From: Bugula neritina
Taxonomy: Eukaryota > Bryozoa > Gymnolaemata > Cheilostomatida > Bugulidae
Assembly: GCA_964035545.1 (NCBI GenBank)
Contig: OZ037767.1
Span: 22,137,628-22,201,627, forward strand
Length of the DNA: 64,000 nt
Direction: 5' to 3'
Of the stretch, positions 12,450 through 27,300 are shown piece after piece. Under the pieces are notes generated by a model. It searched no databases. It saw only the letters and a list, made by a program, of their open reading frames with translations, and was not told the origin of the DNA. Within the stretch, counting starts at the first letter, position 1. Every line of letters begins with the position of its first letter. A program made the position numbers and the translations under genes.

Positions 12450-15177
12450 GACAGCGCCAAGTAGAAAGACAGAACTAAGTTTACCATTAGTTACAGAAAT
12501 ACTCTATTTAGCAGCATGTTGTCCTGAAGTTTAATTAACAAAGAGCCGTCATCAGGAAAAAGCCTACTTCACAATGCCAATAGTCAGGTTGAAATAAAAT
12601 GCAGTGTTGCCCACCCACCAGCTACAACTGTAAGTAAGTAATGCACGTAATTATTGGATAAGCGTGATGAATAGTCAGCGTAAAGGTATAGACTAAGATC
12701 AGGTTATTATTTTCTAGATATACCTATTTATAATACAGATTAGGTTTCTGCTTTTATTGATTATTTCTTAGTCTATGAACATAAACCTGTAATAGTTGAG
12801 TTGTCATAAATAACATAGATCATCAGAAAGACTTGTGTCAGCAAGTACTAGCTGGTATATATCATGTAATAGTTGAGCAAAGATAGGTCTAGCTAAGTTA
12901 TGCTATGAATTTGCGATTTTTCAAAAGTAATGCCAATAAATAAAGTTGTTGATATGTTTATATATTGAAATATAAGAAGTTTGTAAACCTATTGTACCGC
13001 TGCAACATCACTTCTATTAATTATTGTATGGGTTTATAAACAATTTGTTTTTTTAATATTTTAGAAAAGTGCTTCACAGTACTAGACATTTATGCTTTTT
13101 TTAGTTTTTTCTGCAGTTAAATTAATAAACGTGTGCCTAAAGTTGGACTCCATGAAGTTTCCAAAGAAGAACAAGGAAAAGAGTATTGTTTAGACTTTAG
13201 TATTATAAACTAAAAGCTTTCAGTGACATAGTGAGAGCAACTTAGTATATTTAGAAAATTCTTATCAAATTTTTTTTAAGCAATTAGGATTTGTACATCT
13301 TCTATGGATTTAAGAAAGAAAGTGTGCGTTGGAAATTTGCCGCTGTAACGTATAAAATCCTTGGAGATATACTAGGTTAAGCTTTTTTAAAGCAAATGAA
13401 GTAATTTTGATATCTATGAGTACAACTTGATATCAACAACTTGAGATTTGCAAGCATTTTATGAGTTTACGAGTATATAGGCTTTTAAGCAAATACTTGT
13501 TATTTAAAAAGTTGGAAAAACACTTTTGGGAAGTTTTTAAACTCGCTATGAGTTTATATTACTTGCGTCTATAACAGTCGTTAACACAGAACTTTAGTAA
13601 ACTTCAAACATCAAATCAGATTTGTATAATGTATGTGAAGGCAGCAATATATTCGCATATACACTGTAGTATAATACAATATGAAATATCAATGCTTCTG
13701 ACACGTCATATTAGTGACAATTTTTGTTATTGATTTTACTGTTTATATTTGCACCTAGACTGTTAGCACATCTATGACTTCATTGTTCTGCTGCACGCAC
13801 ACAGTAAACACTTGACAATATAAAATTATGATTTTCTACCTTATCATGTCAACACTAGGATTGATTGACAACATCGTAAAGACCTTGTCTCCATAGTTTG
13901 AATTAAGTTCCACTAAACTGCTATATTCCCCACAGCTTAGCTCCTAGCAGTTATAACATCTTTGTTATTTGGTAAAACAAATTTAAAGTGGAAAATTTTA
14001 TAATTACTTTTTATATTAATCTAAAAGTCATTAGAAAACTACAAAATGCAGTCCTCTGAATTGTCAGCAAATTATAGTTTAAATTAAAAGATTGTATGTT
14101 ATGAATATGAATAAAAAAATACACATATGTAGTCATATATACTACTATAACAAAAAAACTGTCAAGTTCTCATTTTATTGAAAAAAAACATTAAAAATGG
14201 TGAATTAATAGAATATGTTTTGTAGATTAATAGATATGTGACAAAAAAAACAATTTTGTTAATGTAAAATCCTTTACATTAAAAATAGTGTAAATGTTAG
14301 ACATATTAGTAAATAATTATTAACAAAAGTCCAATTGAGAAGAAAATATATGTCATTGATTGCATGCATGACTATATGCCAGTTACACTTTGAGTTGAAA
14401 TAACTGTATACCACCATATGCAAGTCATAAGCTATATTATGAAAACTATTAGGTGAAAACTTTCAGTCATTGCTTGAGGTTTACTGTTAATTGAACAGTC
14501 AAATTGACTACAAGTTCACTACACCATTATCTCTCAGCAGGATGAGCTGTTTACATCTCTAGATATAGCACTATGTTGTTTTATTACATATCTTATACCA
14601 TAACTGATTCTGAAGTACAATGTATGCTATAAATGACTGTGTGCGTGGCATTTATCTGCAGCTAATGCTAGGCTCAGTTTCAATCCAGCATACAATGCTA
14701 TAGAGTAGGTCTATATGTTATTTTAAAGCACAGCTATAAATTTTATATAAACACTTAAGTTCTATACATTATATTATAAACTAAGGTCATTTGGTGCGCA
14801 AAATTAAAATACATAGTATTCATAGAAAATGAATATTGAAAGAGACAAACTGTAAGTGAAACTGAAAAAATGCGTAAAAGTTTAATATTAGATTAAAATT
14901 TAAATTCCTTAAGCACAGCATAACACTAGAAAGTAAAACTCTAAGCATTAACTGTTTATGCTAAATCACAGACACATATACATATGTACACAAAACGCAG
15001 GTAAAAATAGTAAAAAATAAATTGTGCCATCCATCCTTTTAATCAGTTATAGTTAAGCTTATAGGTATAATGCAGCTGTATGTATGTTAGTAGACAACAT
15101 AACCTCTCAATGAAAAGCACCATGCATTGCTGTGTAAGACATAACTATGTATACAACTACAAACTGTATGCAGAAAT
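12450..15177. other. Intergenic AT-rich DNA
   Basis: This lies between the first exon of the SUEL/CUB gene and the last exon of the next minus-strand gene, so it should contain the SUEL/CUB promoter. I see no TATA box I would defend, no long open frame and no repeat with clear boundaries. Confidence 0.5.
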
Positions 15178-15456
15178 GTGTTCAAGTTAGAAATGAAAAT
15201 ATCCATTAAAACCATGAAAAGTACTATTGGTAAAGATGGGTTAGATGATGGAGCATGCGTGTTTGAGAAAGCAATTATAGACTACTCACTACTGGATAAC
15301 ATTGGAAATATTGAAGAGGAACATAATGTTAAAGTTGTCTCCCCATTTAGTAATGTGAAGATAACTTTTAAATTTACATTCTACAGTGTACTTTCTAGGA
15401 TCAGAATAGAAATGAGAAATAGTAGTGGCACAAAACTCTCAATCGATATCTTGTAA
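15178..15456 (+). CDS. Orphan open frame, 92 codons, unrecognised
   Basis: An unusually long stop-free frame for this AT-rich background, starting at GTG with the first ATG six codons in. The product is mixed and charged, with alternating beta-like segments (for example NVKVVSPFSNVKITFKF), and lacks the low complexity of chance frames nearby. I recognise no family, and no signal peptide or membrane segment is seen. It could be an exon (a tgcag lies just upstream), a remnant, or chance. Confidence 0.2.
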   Translation: MFKLEMKISIKTMKSTIGKDGLDDGACVFEKAIIDYSLLDNIGNIEEEHNVKVVSPFSNVKITFKFTFYSVLSRIRIEMRNSSGTKLSIDIL

Positions 15457-15885
15457 AATTGGTAAAAGATGAAAAAAAGATTTTATTTTTCTAACCATAA
15501 AAATATAGGCTAAAGTGATCTAAAGTTTGAGTTAAACACTTGGCTGTTTCTGTTCTGTTAGTCTGTGTTGTCCAACTATGGCTGCACACTGATACATTTA
15601 CAAAGATACAAAGAGAAGATAAATTTAAAAAATATACATTGGAGAGATTTCTATAAAAACAGTATCATTGCATTTCAAAGGTTCCTCAACTTTTCTTTGT
15701 ATTAGTATAACATAATTATATATTATAGTACAATCATGGTTGTATACATTTTAAAGCATAAGTGCACAAAAGGTATTGAATAAAATATTTAAATTGCATA
15801 ATATAAAAATAAAATCTGAAAGTACACTAGTACTACTGCAAAAGAAATGCCTAGTTCATTTCTGTTCAGTTCATAACTTAAGGCA

Positions 15886-17378
15886 TCAAATCATGTGGTT
15901 GGTAATGATTTCCAATTCCTTGTGTTTCCTCCATTGGAAAGTATGTTCCGGATGCTTCCACGAGCTCCAGTGAAGTTTACAGCAGAATAGAATGATGATT
16001 AGTGTAACAGCTGTGAGCAAACTCATCCCTACTATGGTTAAGTATAGAGGTGCGTATTTAGTAGCTGCCATTGCCTCTACAATATATTCAACTATCAATG
16101 TCTGTCTTTATAAATATTAAATTTGCACTCAAGTTAAAAAAATGTAAAATAATTGGCGAAATTCAAGTTTGCAATGTTCATTGTTAAATACAGTGCTCCA
16201 TCTATATATCACAGATCCATCTCTCCCAAAGTTTCATAAGGCACTAGAAGAGTTTAGACCCTCATTTTGTGGCTTATGTAAGTGTATATAGGGAGAAAAT
16301 GTCTAAATTTAACAGATCGGTGAGCTAAATATGGTATTCTATGTCACAGATGGAGGTTTTAAGACCCGCGGCTTAGCTAAGCTACGGAGGCAGCACTGTA
16401 TTGAAAAGCTTCTATGTGGTTTAATGTATTTCCTGCTACCCGAAGAGAGTAGAGTAGAGATAGGTGGGAATATAATTTCATGTATTTGTTTTTATAACTC
16501 TCTAGTAGCCAATTAAAAATGCTGACAAACTTGTATTTTTAAAACTCAACTTGGCAAAACAAAAAGTAGCTAAAATAGAGTAAAAGAAATTAGATTAGTT
16601 TATTGACTATGGGACAAACATAGACTTAATGTGGAGCTTGATGAGAGCATTTGAGCTGGTTAGCAAGCAAAATGACCCAGAAGTTACTCTAAAAAATAGC
16701 AAATGACAATGTGAACATCTGATAGCTACCCGAATGCATACCAGAAAATAGCTTATAATGCGAATTCTGTAAAGTTACACTTCAGTAAGTGTTTTTATAC
16801 AAGGCAAATTATCTTAGTATTGTGCAACCGCATTACAGAAATATATAATTTACAAAAAAGCCTCAAGGAAAACTGATGCTAAAATATCAAGAAAAACAAA
16901 AGAATAATTATAATAGCAACAAAACAAAGTACAATTGCACTTAATCTATAATAAAAATTAAGACGTTATACTAAATTCATTATTGCCGTGATGTGAACTA
17001 CAAAATATATTCACACTTGACACTGTATCACAACTTACCTGCTAGTTTGTTAGTGTTGATGATTGTTAATAATACGGTACCTATAGTTAGAAATTATTAA
17101 TGTGTATCCATCAAATAAAGTTAATAATTTATCCAATCAACGTCTATTTTTTTGAAAAATAATTATATGTACTCTTTCAGAGAAATAAAAAAATGCTACA
17201 ATATTTAGTTTTGAAAAAAGAAAGAAAAGTTTATCTAATTAATTCGAAAATTTAATACAGTGCATTGCTGCTAAACTATAAAATATCGTCCCCCACTGTG
17301 TAATAACTATGTAACTCCACAGCAAACTACTATTTGTATATTACAATAAACCACATACCAGTGATGCCAAGCTCCTGT
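15886..17378 (-). CDS. 3' exons of a single-pass membrane protein (5' part unresolved)
   Basis: The last exon, 16076-15886, opens after a tgtag acceptor and encodes a membrane segment (YLTIVGMSLLTAVTLIIILF) followed by a tail of about 42 residues rich in Trp, His and Lys, then TGA. Upstream, 17080-17039 (42 nt, acceptor ctatag, donor gtaagt) joins it in phase 1. A 20-nt candidate at 17378-17359 (acceptor ctttag, donor gtatgt) joins that, also in phase. The layout suggests the C-terminus of a type I receptor or adhesion protein. I found no extracellular domain upstream, so the family is unknown. The final exon is fairly sure, and the 20-nt exon is doubtful. Confidence 0.42.
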
Positions 17379-18375
17379 CTAAAGTCATTTAACATGACAA
17401 TATTATACTACCACTATAGTGGCTTCTCACAAGTTATGAATGTAGAAAGAAAATTAGCCATTATTTCATTTAATGATTATTTTTATTCAAATTCTAAACC
17501 ATTAGCAGAGTAGAAAATGCAAGATATTATTACATTTTGCTAGTAATAATCCACTTTTCTAGTCGTAATTAGTTACACATGGGAATATTGAGCGTGTAAT
17601 TAACATCTAATAATATTGGCATTCTTATATGGCTTAGACATGCAGTCAAGATTTATTCACTGCTGGATGAAACCAAGTTGAAAACTTAGGTTGTTGCAGT
17701 GAAGACTAAAAATATATCATTTGGTTACAGTTGTAGGCTATGGCAAATTATATGCTTGTACATGAATGTAAGTTATATACGCACTTTTATATTAATTTCT
17801 AGTAACATTTTTTTCTAAATAATTATCAAGAAGAGAAAACAACATTTGAACAATTTAAATTAATATCTACTAAAATGTATTTATTACAATTTGTTGATGT
17901 GTCAGTAATGAAGAGTCTTGTGCCAGTTAGAAATTTGGAAATTCTGCCTTTAAAACTTGGCGAATCACCTTGTTCTAAATGTATTAAATACCTTATACAT
18001 GTTTGCAGCATGTTGTGCTGCAATGTTTATATTTAAATAGGTTATATCATATTACTATAGTGCATATTTAAAGTTGATTTCAGGGTTTTTAGACAGGACA
18101 AATGTTTTATAAAGCTTCATGATTGCCAACACCCAAACTTACCTTGCTATAGATGACCAAACTTACCTATGTGACTAAACTTACGGTGCGTCACTAAGAA
18201 AACCATTGGTGACTAAACAAGTCATGCACTCTACCTTTTACTTTCTCTATAGCATGCATCATCTATAGCAGATCTATAAGAGGATATTCAAGGCTGTATC
18301 AAAGCATGACTCACTTGTTACTGGCTCTTCGTACAGAAACATGCTGCCAGTCTAGCGAGTCAGCTATTGACTTAT

Positions 18376-18450
18376 GTGAAGTCTACCAGAGTGAAGTCTA
18401 CCAGAGTGAAGTCTACCAGAGTGAAGTTTACCAGAGTGAAGTCTACCAGG
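18376..18450. repeat. 15-bp tandem repeat, five copies
   Basis: Five direct copies of GTGAAGTCTACCAGA, two with a single change. The period is a multiple of three, so the surrounding 99-codon frame reads a repeated EVYQS. Nothing else supports that frame as a gene. Confidence 0.9.
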
Positions 18451-20340
18451 GTGAAAAGGCAAAGTTTACAGATCAGCTGAAGTTTAGATTCCCTTCAACA
18501 CTAGACAGCGCTGCTATACTTCATATGATACAACATGTTGCTCTGTCTAATGTGTGTGTTGAGGAGCAAATACATTACATAATAATATTTCTTCACTCTT
18601 ATTAAGAGATATATAAGGAAGCTGCAGCTGTTTGCTATTAGTGCAAGTGGAATTTACTCTTGCAAATTAAACCAAGAGAGCTAAAGCGTTGCCTTGTCTA
18701 ATTATAGATTGATGTGCAATGTGTAGCACATATGGAGATGTCAAAGTACGATGCATGTAATTTGTTTTTACACTCTATAAGACCAAGCAAATTATGTTAA
18801 GTGTTGCTGCCTTTAAATTTTAATTTAAAACTAAAGTTAATTAAATTAAAACTGGTAAGTTAAAATTTAGTAACCAAAATTTACTCAAAAAAGCAAAATT
18901 TTAAGCATGGGTAAAGCGAATCAGGACTAATCTATTATAAATTACTAATTTATTAATTTTACAAATTTACCTGTCTTTAAAAACAACCTGACAAAATAGT
19001 TCTACTTGTTTTGTACATATTTTTCTTGTATATGTACTTCCTAGCTTTAACGTTATTATATTTTAAGCTGTATTTTCTATTATTATCTATATAATTTTGC
19101 ATTTTCTTAAGGTTAACATAAGACACAATTCATATTTTATGTTCACATGCCATGTAAATATAAATATGTGTGAAAATATACATTTAACAATCACCATTTG
19201 TCTATTATAAACTTGCCAATTATTAATGACAAAAACATGTAGTATTATATTTATACACAGTTGATGATTGTTCTATGTGGCATAAAAACTAGTTATAATT
19301 AACTGCACATGGCTGCTATTTATCTGTCAGCTGGTTTTTTATTATATATTATAACAACTACTCCAACAAACTATGTGCACAGGGAGGGAGAGGGTAACTC
19401 CTAGAAGCATAAAAATGGCTCAATCACACTGTTAATTTACAATTCTACATTGCTCAATTAGGTTTCTGCCATTAATTTGAAACAGCCTTATTGATTACGA
19501 TATAATATTATATTTAGTTTAGTAGGTTGTTTTTGCTACCCCTGAAATTCATTATTGAATAACAATGTTCTTAAAAATCGAGAAGTTGTCTTCTCATAAT
19601 AGAAAACTCAATGATTGAATTAGAATAAAAAATAATTGTGCCACGTTTTAAAAAATTACAAAATCTAACACAAAATTATACTCAGCAGCTTGGAAGACGT
19701 TGGATATAACATCCGAATCCTTCATTCAATGTTTTTCAGAGATTAAGGTTTAGTTACTCTATTTATAGAATTATCTCCTTAGAAAAAGCTTTAAGTGGCA
19801 TCATAAATAGTGCCTTGTAAGGTCTCAGTTCATTTCATTACTTTCTGGCTGATTGCTTTTTTGCATATAAGCGTAAAAACTGTGTAAACTCTAAATATAA
19901 ACTCTAAAACAAGAGCAACAAATACATGCAGGTCTGTCTTATTGAAAAGTCCAGCTGCCACATTCAGTAAAGCATACTGAGAGGTTAACATTTTACATAT
20001 TTTGTGCATTGTTACTGCTAAATACTAATTAATTCAGAAATTAATTCTAATAACTTACAATGGTGACATATTAAATCATTAAACATATCCTTACTGTCAA
20101 TATATATTATGCTCTCAAATTCGGGTTTCTAATTTAAAAGTTTTTAAACAATAATTAATTTGCTAAATAATTTTCAAATATTGTAAATTTAATTCCCTAA
20201 TTTGTTTTTAAAATTTTTAAATTTTATACATAGGGAGGCTTAAAAAATATGAACATCTGCAGTTGTAGGCAAATGAAAAAATTTTAATCCCATGCATTTG
20301 ATTATACTTTTAGCAGCACATATGCTTACAGTTTATTACT

Positions 20341-20545
20341 ATGCATGTAATTTTTTTTATTTACTTGTTTAATTATTTATTTGTGCTAAATTGGTATATT
20401 TGTTTACGCTATTTGCTTATTACTCTATATGTTGAAGCTATCTTGGCATTTTATTTATTTACAATATTTATGTTAGTTACTTGCTTTAAATATTTGTTTA
20501 TGCTAGTTATTTATTTATGTTATTTATTTATGCTATTTATATGAC
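20341..20545. repeat. TTTATG/TATTTA low-complexity block
   Basis: Imperfect repetition of TTTATTTATG-like units. The hydrophobic ORF across it is a composition artefact. Confidence 0.7.
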
Positions 20546-21301
20546 ATTTATCCATACTGTTTAACTAATTTATCCGCTAAAAAGATTCCATTGAAACAAA
20601 CTAAGTGCATTGTTCATACTTAGCACAATATACAGTCATACATAGGCTATTGCAGATAGATGCTGATCAAACGCGGTTATTATTTGGTGTGTTTCCAGCT
20701 CAGAGGTGCACCAGTTTGCTGCCCTTCCGGCAGCCTATAGAATTCATGGTGGTTTGACCATTTAATAACCTCTCAGCTGTTATACTACAGCGTAATTCTT
20801 AGAGTTTGCAGATGATGACAGCAATAATGTGATGCTGCATCTGCTATGCTTGATTATTTGAATTTAAAGTGGTACTTAGCAAGTAAGTTGTATAATCTCC
20901 AAACCCTAATTAATGATATGATCATTTTGAAATGCACACAAAGCAATAATATTTGTTAATAAAAACAAAAGAATCATAATATGTTTATATCATCAATCAA
21001 GAAGAGGGTATACCATCTACCAATATATGAATACAATAAGTCTTTATTAGAATAAAATAAAAGATTATGGTATCGACTAAATTTAAGATCTTTCATATAC
21101 TTAAAAACAGCCAGAAAAAACCTTATTTGCCAATTTTAACAACTCAGACAAATCTAACTATCTGAATGATTTACATTTTGAAGGTTTGTGCTACAATTTA
21201 CAAATCAGTTGCATCATATTATTGAAGTAAATATGGCACAGGTTTGGAGCTTGGGCATTAATTTACCATCATTGTGCCGTTTGTACTTACTTTTCTATTT
21301 A

Positions 21302-21390
21302 TGCCATTTTCACCTCTGCCATTTTAACCATGCCATTAATACCTGTGCCATTATTACCTGTGCCATTATTATCTGTGCCGTTTCTATGAG
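21302..21390. repeat. 15-bp tandem repeat, five to six copies
   Basis: Units close to TGCCATTATTACCTG, one of 14 bp and the rest 15 bp, with increasing divergence toward both ends. Confidence 0.85.
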
Positions 21391-24300
21391 AAGTCTAATA
21401 TTATATGCTTGTTGTACCTATTCTGCATTTTATGCTGCTTATATGGGGAGAGGGAATTGCATGCTGAGACAGGTGATAGCAGGTTGTCTAAACAGGGAGG
21501 CTGAATAGAGAAAGTAATTATTATATTATTGTGAAGCCATGGGCTATCAATAGTATTCAAGTATTATTAGGCTATTAGACTGTTGCAGTTGTTTATTCAG
21601 AAAACTAACGACTGGAAATATCCCTAAAGAAAAGTTAAATTTAATTGCTTACCAGTACTTACAGTTAAGGCATTGGATTGATTAGCCAGCCACATTTAGG
21701 TGTGAATCAATTTGAAGTGGAAGAAGCCATTAGACAGATGGCTAGAGTTACAGTTCAATCAATGCTCTTTCGCAATCTATTATAATGGTTTTCAATAGAA
21801 AGTCAAAGAGTCATTTAAATAGATAAAACATGAAAAAGCATAACTACTTGATTTTTCAGGCATCCATTTTAAGTTAGTAGCTAACAGATTATTTTAAATT
21901 TTCAAAAAGCTATAAGAGTATGGTTGAGCAAGTTTTTAAAAGACTCAATGGCTAATATGGCCATATATGTGTAGCTGTTTAGTCAAGTTTGTTAGACAAT
22001 AATTACATTATATTGATTAACATTTTTGAAACTGTGACAATTTTGATTTGCAAAGGGCAAAGTTATTCCATAAACAGACACATGCTACTGCTGACGGCAA
22101 AAAATAGATTTTTCTCACCACAGAGCATTTATTTTATTTGAGGCCATCATTATTCTTTCAGAAGAGACGTGTATAGGCCATGTCTCCTAATAACCTATTT
22201 AGCCTCTAGGCTAGTTTATAGGATAAACATTTACCCTGCGCCAGCCACTGTCATTGACTATGATTTATGTTATGGTCACTAAGACACTTGACTGCTTTGA
22301 CAATCTAACAACATCTTTAATGTCAACTGATGGTTTTTGCTGCAACAAAACAACAAAGAAACCTTTAAACCAGCATAAGACCATATAACTTTGATGTTTG
22401 ACTATAATGAATGCAAAGATTATCGTTAGAGATAAGAGATTCCGCTGCAATGTGATATAACCAATGGCATTGTTTTGATTGGAGAATTAGCCAATAGGAA
22501 GATTGATAGCCTATGGGACGCAATGGTGCATTGATGGCTTATAAAGAGCAGCTGTTATTTCTACAATATAAACAGGACTGGGTTGGCGAGACATTTTCAG
22601 GCAAAGCTGAGTTGATTGGTAAGTTTGAACTTTATAGCAAAAGAAAGTTTTATAGAGTAGGTTACAACAATGCATTAACTGTAGAATTCATTTCATACCA
22701 GTAATTCATTAACTCAGGGTAAGGAGTAGAAGGTAAATAAGAAATACTATTATTAGTTAGTAATAAACAAACTGATGCTGAGGAAAGGTTGTATTAAGTA
22801 TGGTAGTAGAGATGGGAACTCTGCTATATCCCTAATGATATAACTAACATGTAATCAAAGGCTCAAATTTTGCTTTCTAACTTTCTAAATCAGCATAAAA
22901 ATCATTATCCAAACCATACCACTAAAGAACATGCAATTTTATTAAAGCAACACAAATATTTGCTATAAAAGTATTTTGCTTTAGTTTACTCTCAATGGCA
23001 TCTGATTTAATATGACTTGTAGTACCACAGTTGAATGTTTTAAAAACTATAATTTTACAAAGAATGCTTGTAATTTATTTTCATGAAGAGAATCAGTATA
23101 ATATTTAACTTGAAATGAGTAAATATTTTATCTGATTAGTCATTTGTTGACAGGCTGAGCTTTTGCTTACGCCAACTAAAACCCACTTTTGATCATTTAC
23201 ATAAAATTTAAATTTTTAATTAAATGCAAATAACTCACAAATAGTTTGAAGATAGTGGCATTACTAACATTAGATTAATCTAAACTGTACCTTTAGTATT
23301 TCATTTAAGTCATGGCTTTGTTTTTTGCTTAAAATGGTTGGCTTAATGGCAGCATTTTAAGTTGCCGTTTAGTTTACAATTTTATTGCTTATTAAATTTA
23401 AAAATGCTAATAGCCATAATACATACATGTGTGTAAGTGTTAGGGATGTAAGCTTTATAAAACCATAATATTATAGTGACAGTGTAAATAAAGATTGAAT
23501 ACATATAAGGTGTATTTTAATCATTTTTACTATTTTATGCAACATTACTTTGCCATGCTGTAATAATAATGCTATAAGTTTTAATATACAAATGCATTAG
23601 CTTTTAAAGATACGAATTAGTAAACAGCTAATGGTGTCTAGTTTCAGCTTCCTTTCCCACCACTTGCTGAATAAGGTTTACATAACCCCATGTCTACAGG
23701 GCATAGTATTTCATTCTGCAGCTCAAGAATATTGATAACTAACAGGAAAGACTGTCTTGAATTTAGTAGGGGTGTTGTTGATGCAGTGGTAGCAAATAAA
23801 CATATAGACAGTTATGTATAAATATACAGATATTTCTATACAAATAAATAAAACCTTTCTGGACAAACACCCAACTATCTCCATTATAAAGATATACAAG
23901 CTTTTTCACTAACATGAAACTGCTTCAAGCAGAGAAAATAATGCATATACGAGTATTCTGTATAAATTAAATATTTATATTCTTTGTTGGAAGAACATAT
24001 TGACAGTTGAATACACTGATTCACTTTGCAGCTATGCATTAATTTAAAAATCAATTGCATTGACCTGAAAATATTCTTTTCCCATTTATTTTATGTATTA
24101 AAATTTTCATTAAGTTTACTGAACCCAACTTTTTTGACAATAAGATCATGGTTGCCTGTTTACAAGTTCTATTCTTGGAAAAAAATTTAATCCTCTAATA
24201 CTATTTGACATAAATTACTTCTTTCTTTGGAAGAAGCCACTGGCAGTCGTGACCAAAACGTTTTGTTTTTTGATATTTTTGCCAAAAAAATTCTAAGACT

Positions 24301-27300
24301 ATTATGCTGTTTTTTATTTTTCAGTTTCTCAACCTTTAGCAAAGATCCTTTATATTGGGTTTAATATGATATAACAGCATCTAGCTTTAACAGGAATAGA
24401 AAATAATCTATCTTTGAATCTCCAAAAAATAGTTTTTATGAATGCCAAACAGGTTCCTCTTGAATTGCATAACATATGTCTGATGAGTGAGTTAGCATAG
24501 GCAGCATGATTCTGGTTTAATATCCTTACATTCAGCTGAAAAAGGTATCCCAATGGGGAGTTAGATTTGCATAATGGCTGCACTTTTCTCCTGTCATCAC
24601 AATAAAATAGTTTGTAAAGTTGCTAACGAAGTAAGCTAACTAATTAGGTCAATGTATCAATGGTAATTTAGTTTAACAAAATCAATATATGGATGTGCAG
24701 TCATCAATTGGGTACTGCTAATTCAACACTTCATGAATCTTCGGTTGCAATTATATTAGCAATTATTGTCACTTACTGCCAGAAGTGACTTATGTGGTGT
24801 CACGCTGCATAATAATACAATGACTTCACTGTTAATGTATCACTATTTACTGCTGCATATTGTGCTGGGAAAGACTGCCTAACTTAACCTTTCAATCCCA
24901 TTAGTTGTGTAACACAAACTTCTAAACTTTCTTGTAGAAATTTATTTCATTTTCCCAATCAATATATAATAGTAGATTATTGTGCTGTCACAGTTACTAC
25001 GTGAAATATCTGCAAATAAGTAATTTATGCATTTTTTGCATTTTTGCACAAATAATTATGCCTAAATATTGACACTAGCTGGTAAATTCACTGCTCATGT
25101 GATATGCTACTAATTTATTGAAACCAACTTCATTTCTTTATATTGTACAAGATTGGTATTTTCATAATTAAACTAAATGTTATAAGAAGGATTTCAATGA
25201 TCTATACTATACAATATGTTATATATACTTCTAAACATTGTGTGTGTACTAAAATATAAACTTAGACTGAGCTGCACATTGTATCAGTATATGACAAGAG
25301 TTAGTGCCTACACTCCCCTCCCACTAGAATATTCTAGCCAGGTAAACACATAAACATGGGTACAAGTATACCACCTGTCACAATAAATATGAAGTTACAC
25401 CATAAATCACTATAATTGGAATATATTTTTGATGTATTAATATATGTTTCATCTGAAGCTATAATTATAAAAATTATATGATTTTTACAGTTTGAGGGTT
25501 AGCATACCAGGTGCTGTTGGTTTGGGTTTGTAGCCAAATAGCTTGACAGCCTACAGCTTACCTGACAAATTATTACTCTATAAATAAAACAGCTATTAAT
25601 ACTATAGTAACCTTTTACTGTTAATTTTTAGAGCTTTAATATAACTAAATAAAAAAACTAATGTCAAATGATAATTTTTCTTAAAGAAAGTGGAGTTAAG
25701 CATTGCCAACAAGTTGACAAAAAATTTGAAATGCATTGCATATTTTAAATGGTCTAATCTACATATAGGCCAACAAAGAATGTAAAATAAAAAATATTTT
25801 CAAGTGCAAACTCAATTCATGTATTTAATTGGATCTATATTCTAAGATCTGTTCTAGAAGTGCTATGTATATACCTTATATATCCTTAGTGAAGTCTGAC
25901 TAATATAATTCCAAGCCACATATACCACAAAATCTTGCTCACTACTGCGGAAAAATTTAAAAAGTATCACTTGTTTTGCTGGATGAATTTTTATTATAAG
26001 TTATGTTTGCCAATTTGCCAAAACAAAAAAATTCCTTCAATAATATTTAGGTATATCATGATGGTAGATGTTAAATTAAATGCAGGTAAATTTATAATGG
26101 GAGATCAACCCAGACCCAAACACTGCAACAACATGCAGTCGAAAATTTTTTAACTTCTTTTAATATACAAACTATTAACATAATATTTTTGAAGTGTTAA
26201 TGAAACTTAAACAAAAGCCACTTTTAACTACAAACTATAAATAGTAACACTACTTAACTATTTCCAAGTAGCTGGATTGTTTATTATCTAAAACGGAAAA
26301 TGATGTGGTTTACAGTATATCTTTTATATCAAGGAAAATAGACATACATTGACAAAAGTTACCATATGCTAAAGTTTTATTAATTAAGACTTCACAGCTA
26401 TATGCAGCATCTTCCAACAGAAGGTGTTTACTAATGAGGAGCTTCTCATCACCAGCCCTTGGAATAATATAATCAGCGAAGAAGTTATCTCAGCCCTAAT
26501 TTACATCCAGTTGACTTCTGTCTACTAACTTCAAGCTAATTACTGTTTAGCTGCTTCTTAATTGTAACAGCTACTGCTACTTCATTAAACATAATCATGC
26601 TAATTACTCCTTGGCTATTGTGACTGCATCACACCATGGCATTCTTGTTCATTATTAGCTGCAGTTCTTGACTTTACAATTTTGAAATATTAGTATCTTT
26701 TTGGGGAGGAGGGAACTGGTACCCCATCTGTTATAACAAAGTGTAGTAAAGCACCATCGATTGCCAAATATGACTGGCAGAATTAGTCGCTGTTGCCATG
26801 CTGTAGAATTTTACAATTTTGCTATTTAAAAGCTGGTTTAGATACTTCTTGCTTTGTGCTAAAGGCAGTTGGTCAGAATGTCAATGAGACTAATAAACCT
26901 TTAGAGAAGTGAGTTAAACTGAGTGAGCCATGCAATATACTTACTAATTATGTGACATTGCTCAGCTTCAGCTCTATGTCCCTGATATATTTTATTGATT
27001 TTTGCTACATATAATGTGTAAAAATACAGTGAATTATCATAAACTAAGGCGATTTTCAATACTTTGATAAAGTTTTCTTATTGCTTTATATACTTGTAAT
27101 ATGTTAATAGAACGTTACTATTACTTAATTAATAGTTAAATGAAGTTTGGTTCCATCAAAATGATTCGTAATTCTTTTATTCTTTGACATCCTGTAACCT
27201 GCATGGCGATAAGATTTCTTATAAATGAAAACTTGCTTTATATACTAAGGCATACAAACTAATACCAACTGCATAACAGTAAGTAATTACAAGCACTAAG

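Noticed and set aside
18306-18605. 99-codon ORF containing EVYQS repeats
   Set aside because: The length is due to a 15-bp tandem repeat without stops. The flanks show no domain, splice context or signal peptide.
22513-22704. Plus-strand ORF with an ATG and an in-frame ATTG/gtaagt donor, possible first exon
   Set aside because: No partner exon downstream was found and the peptide has no recognisable feature. One donor-like site is expected by chance.
23650-23740. Minus-strand peptide CPVDMGLC resembling the start of a Kunitz domain
   Set aside because: The pattern ends after two cysteines and no phase-matching neighbouring exon was found.
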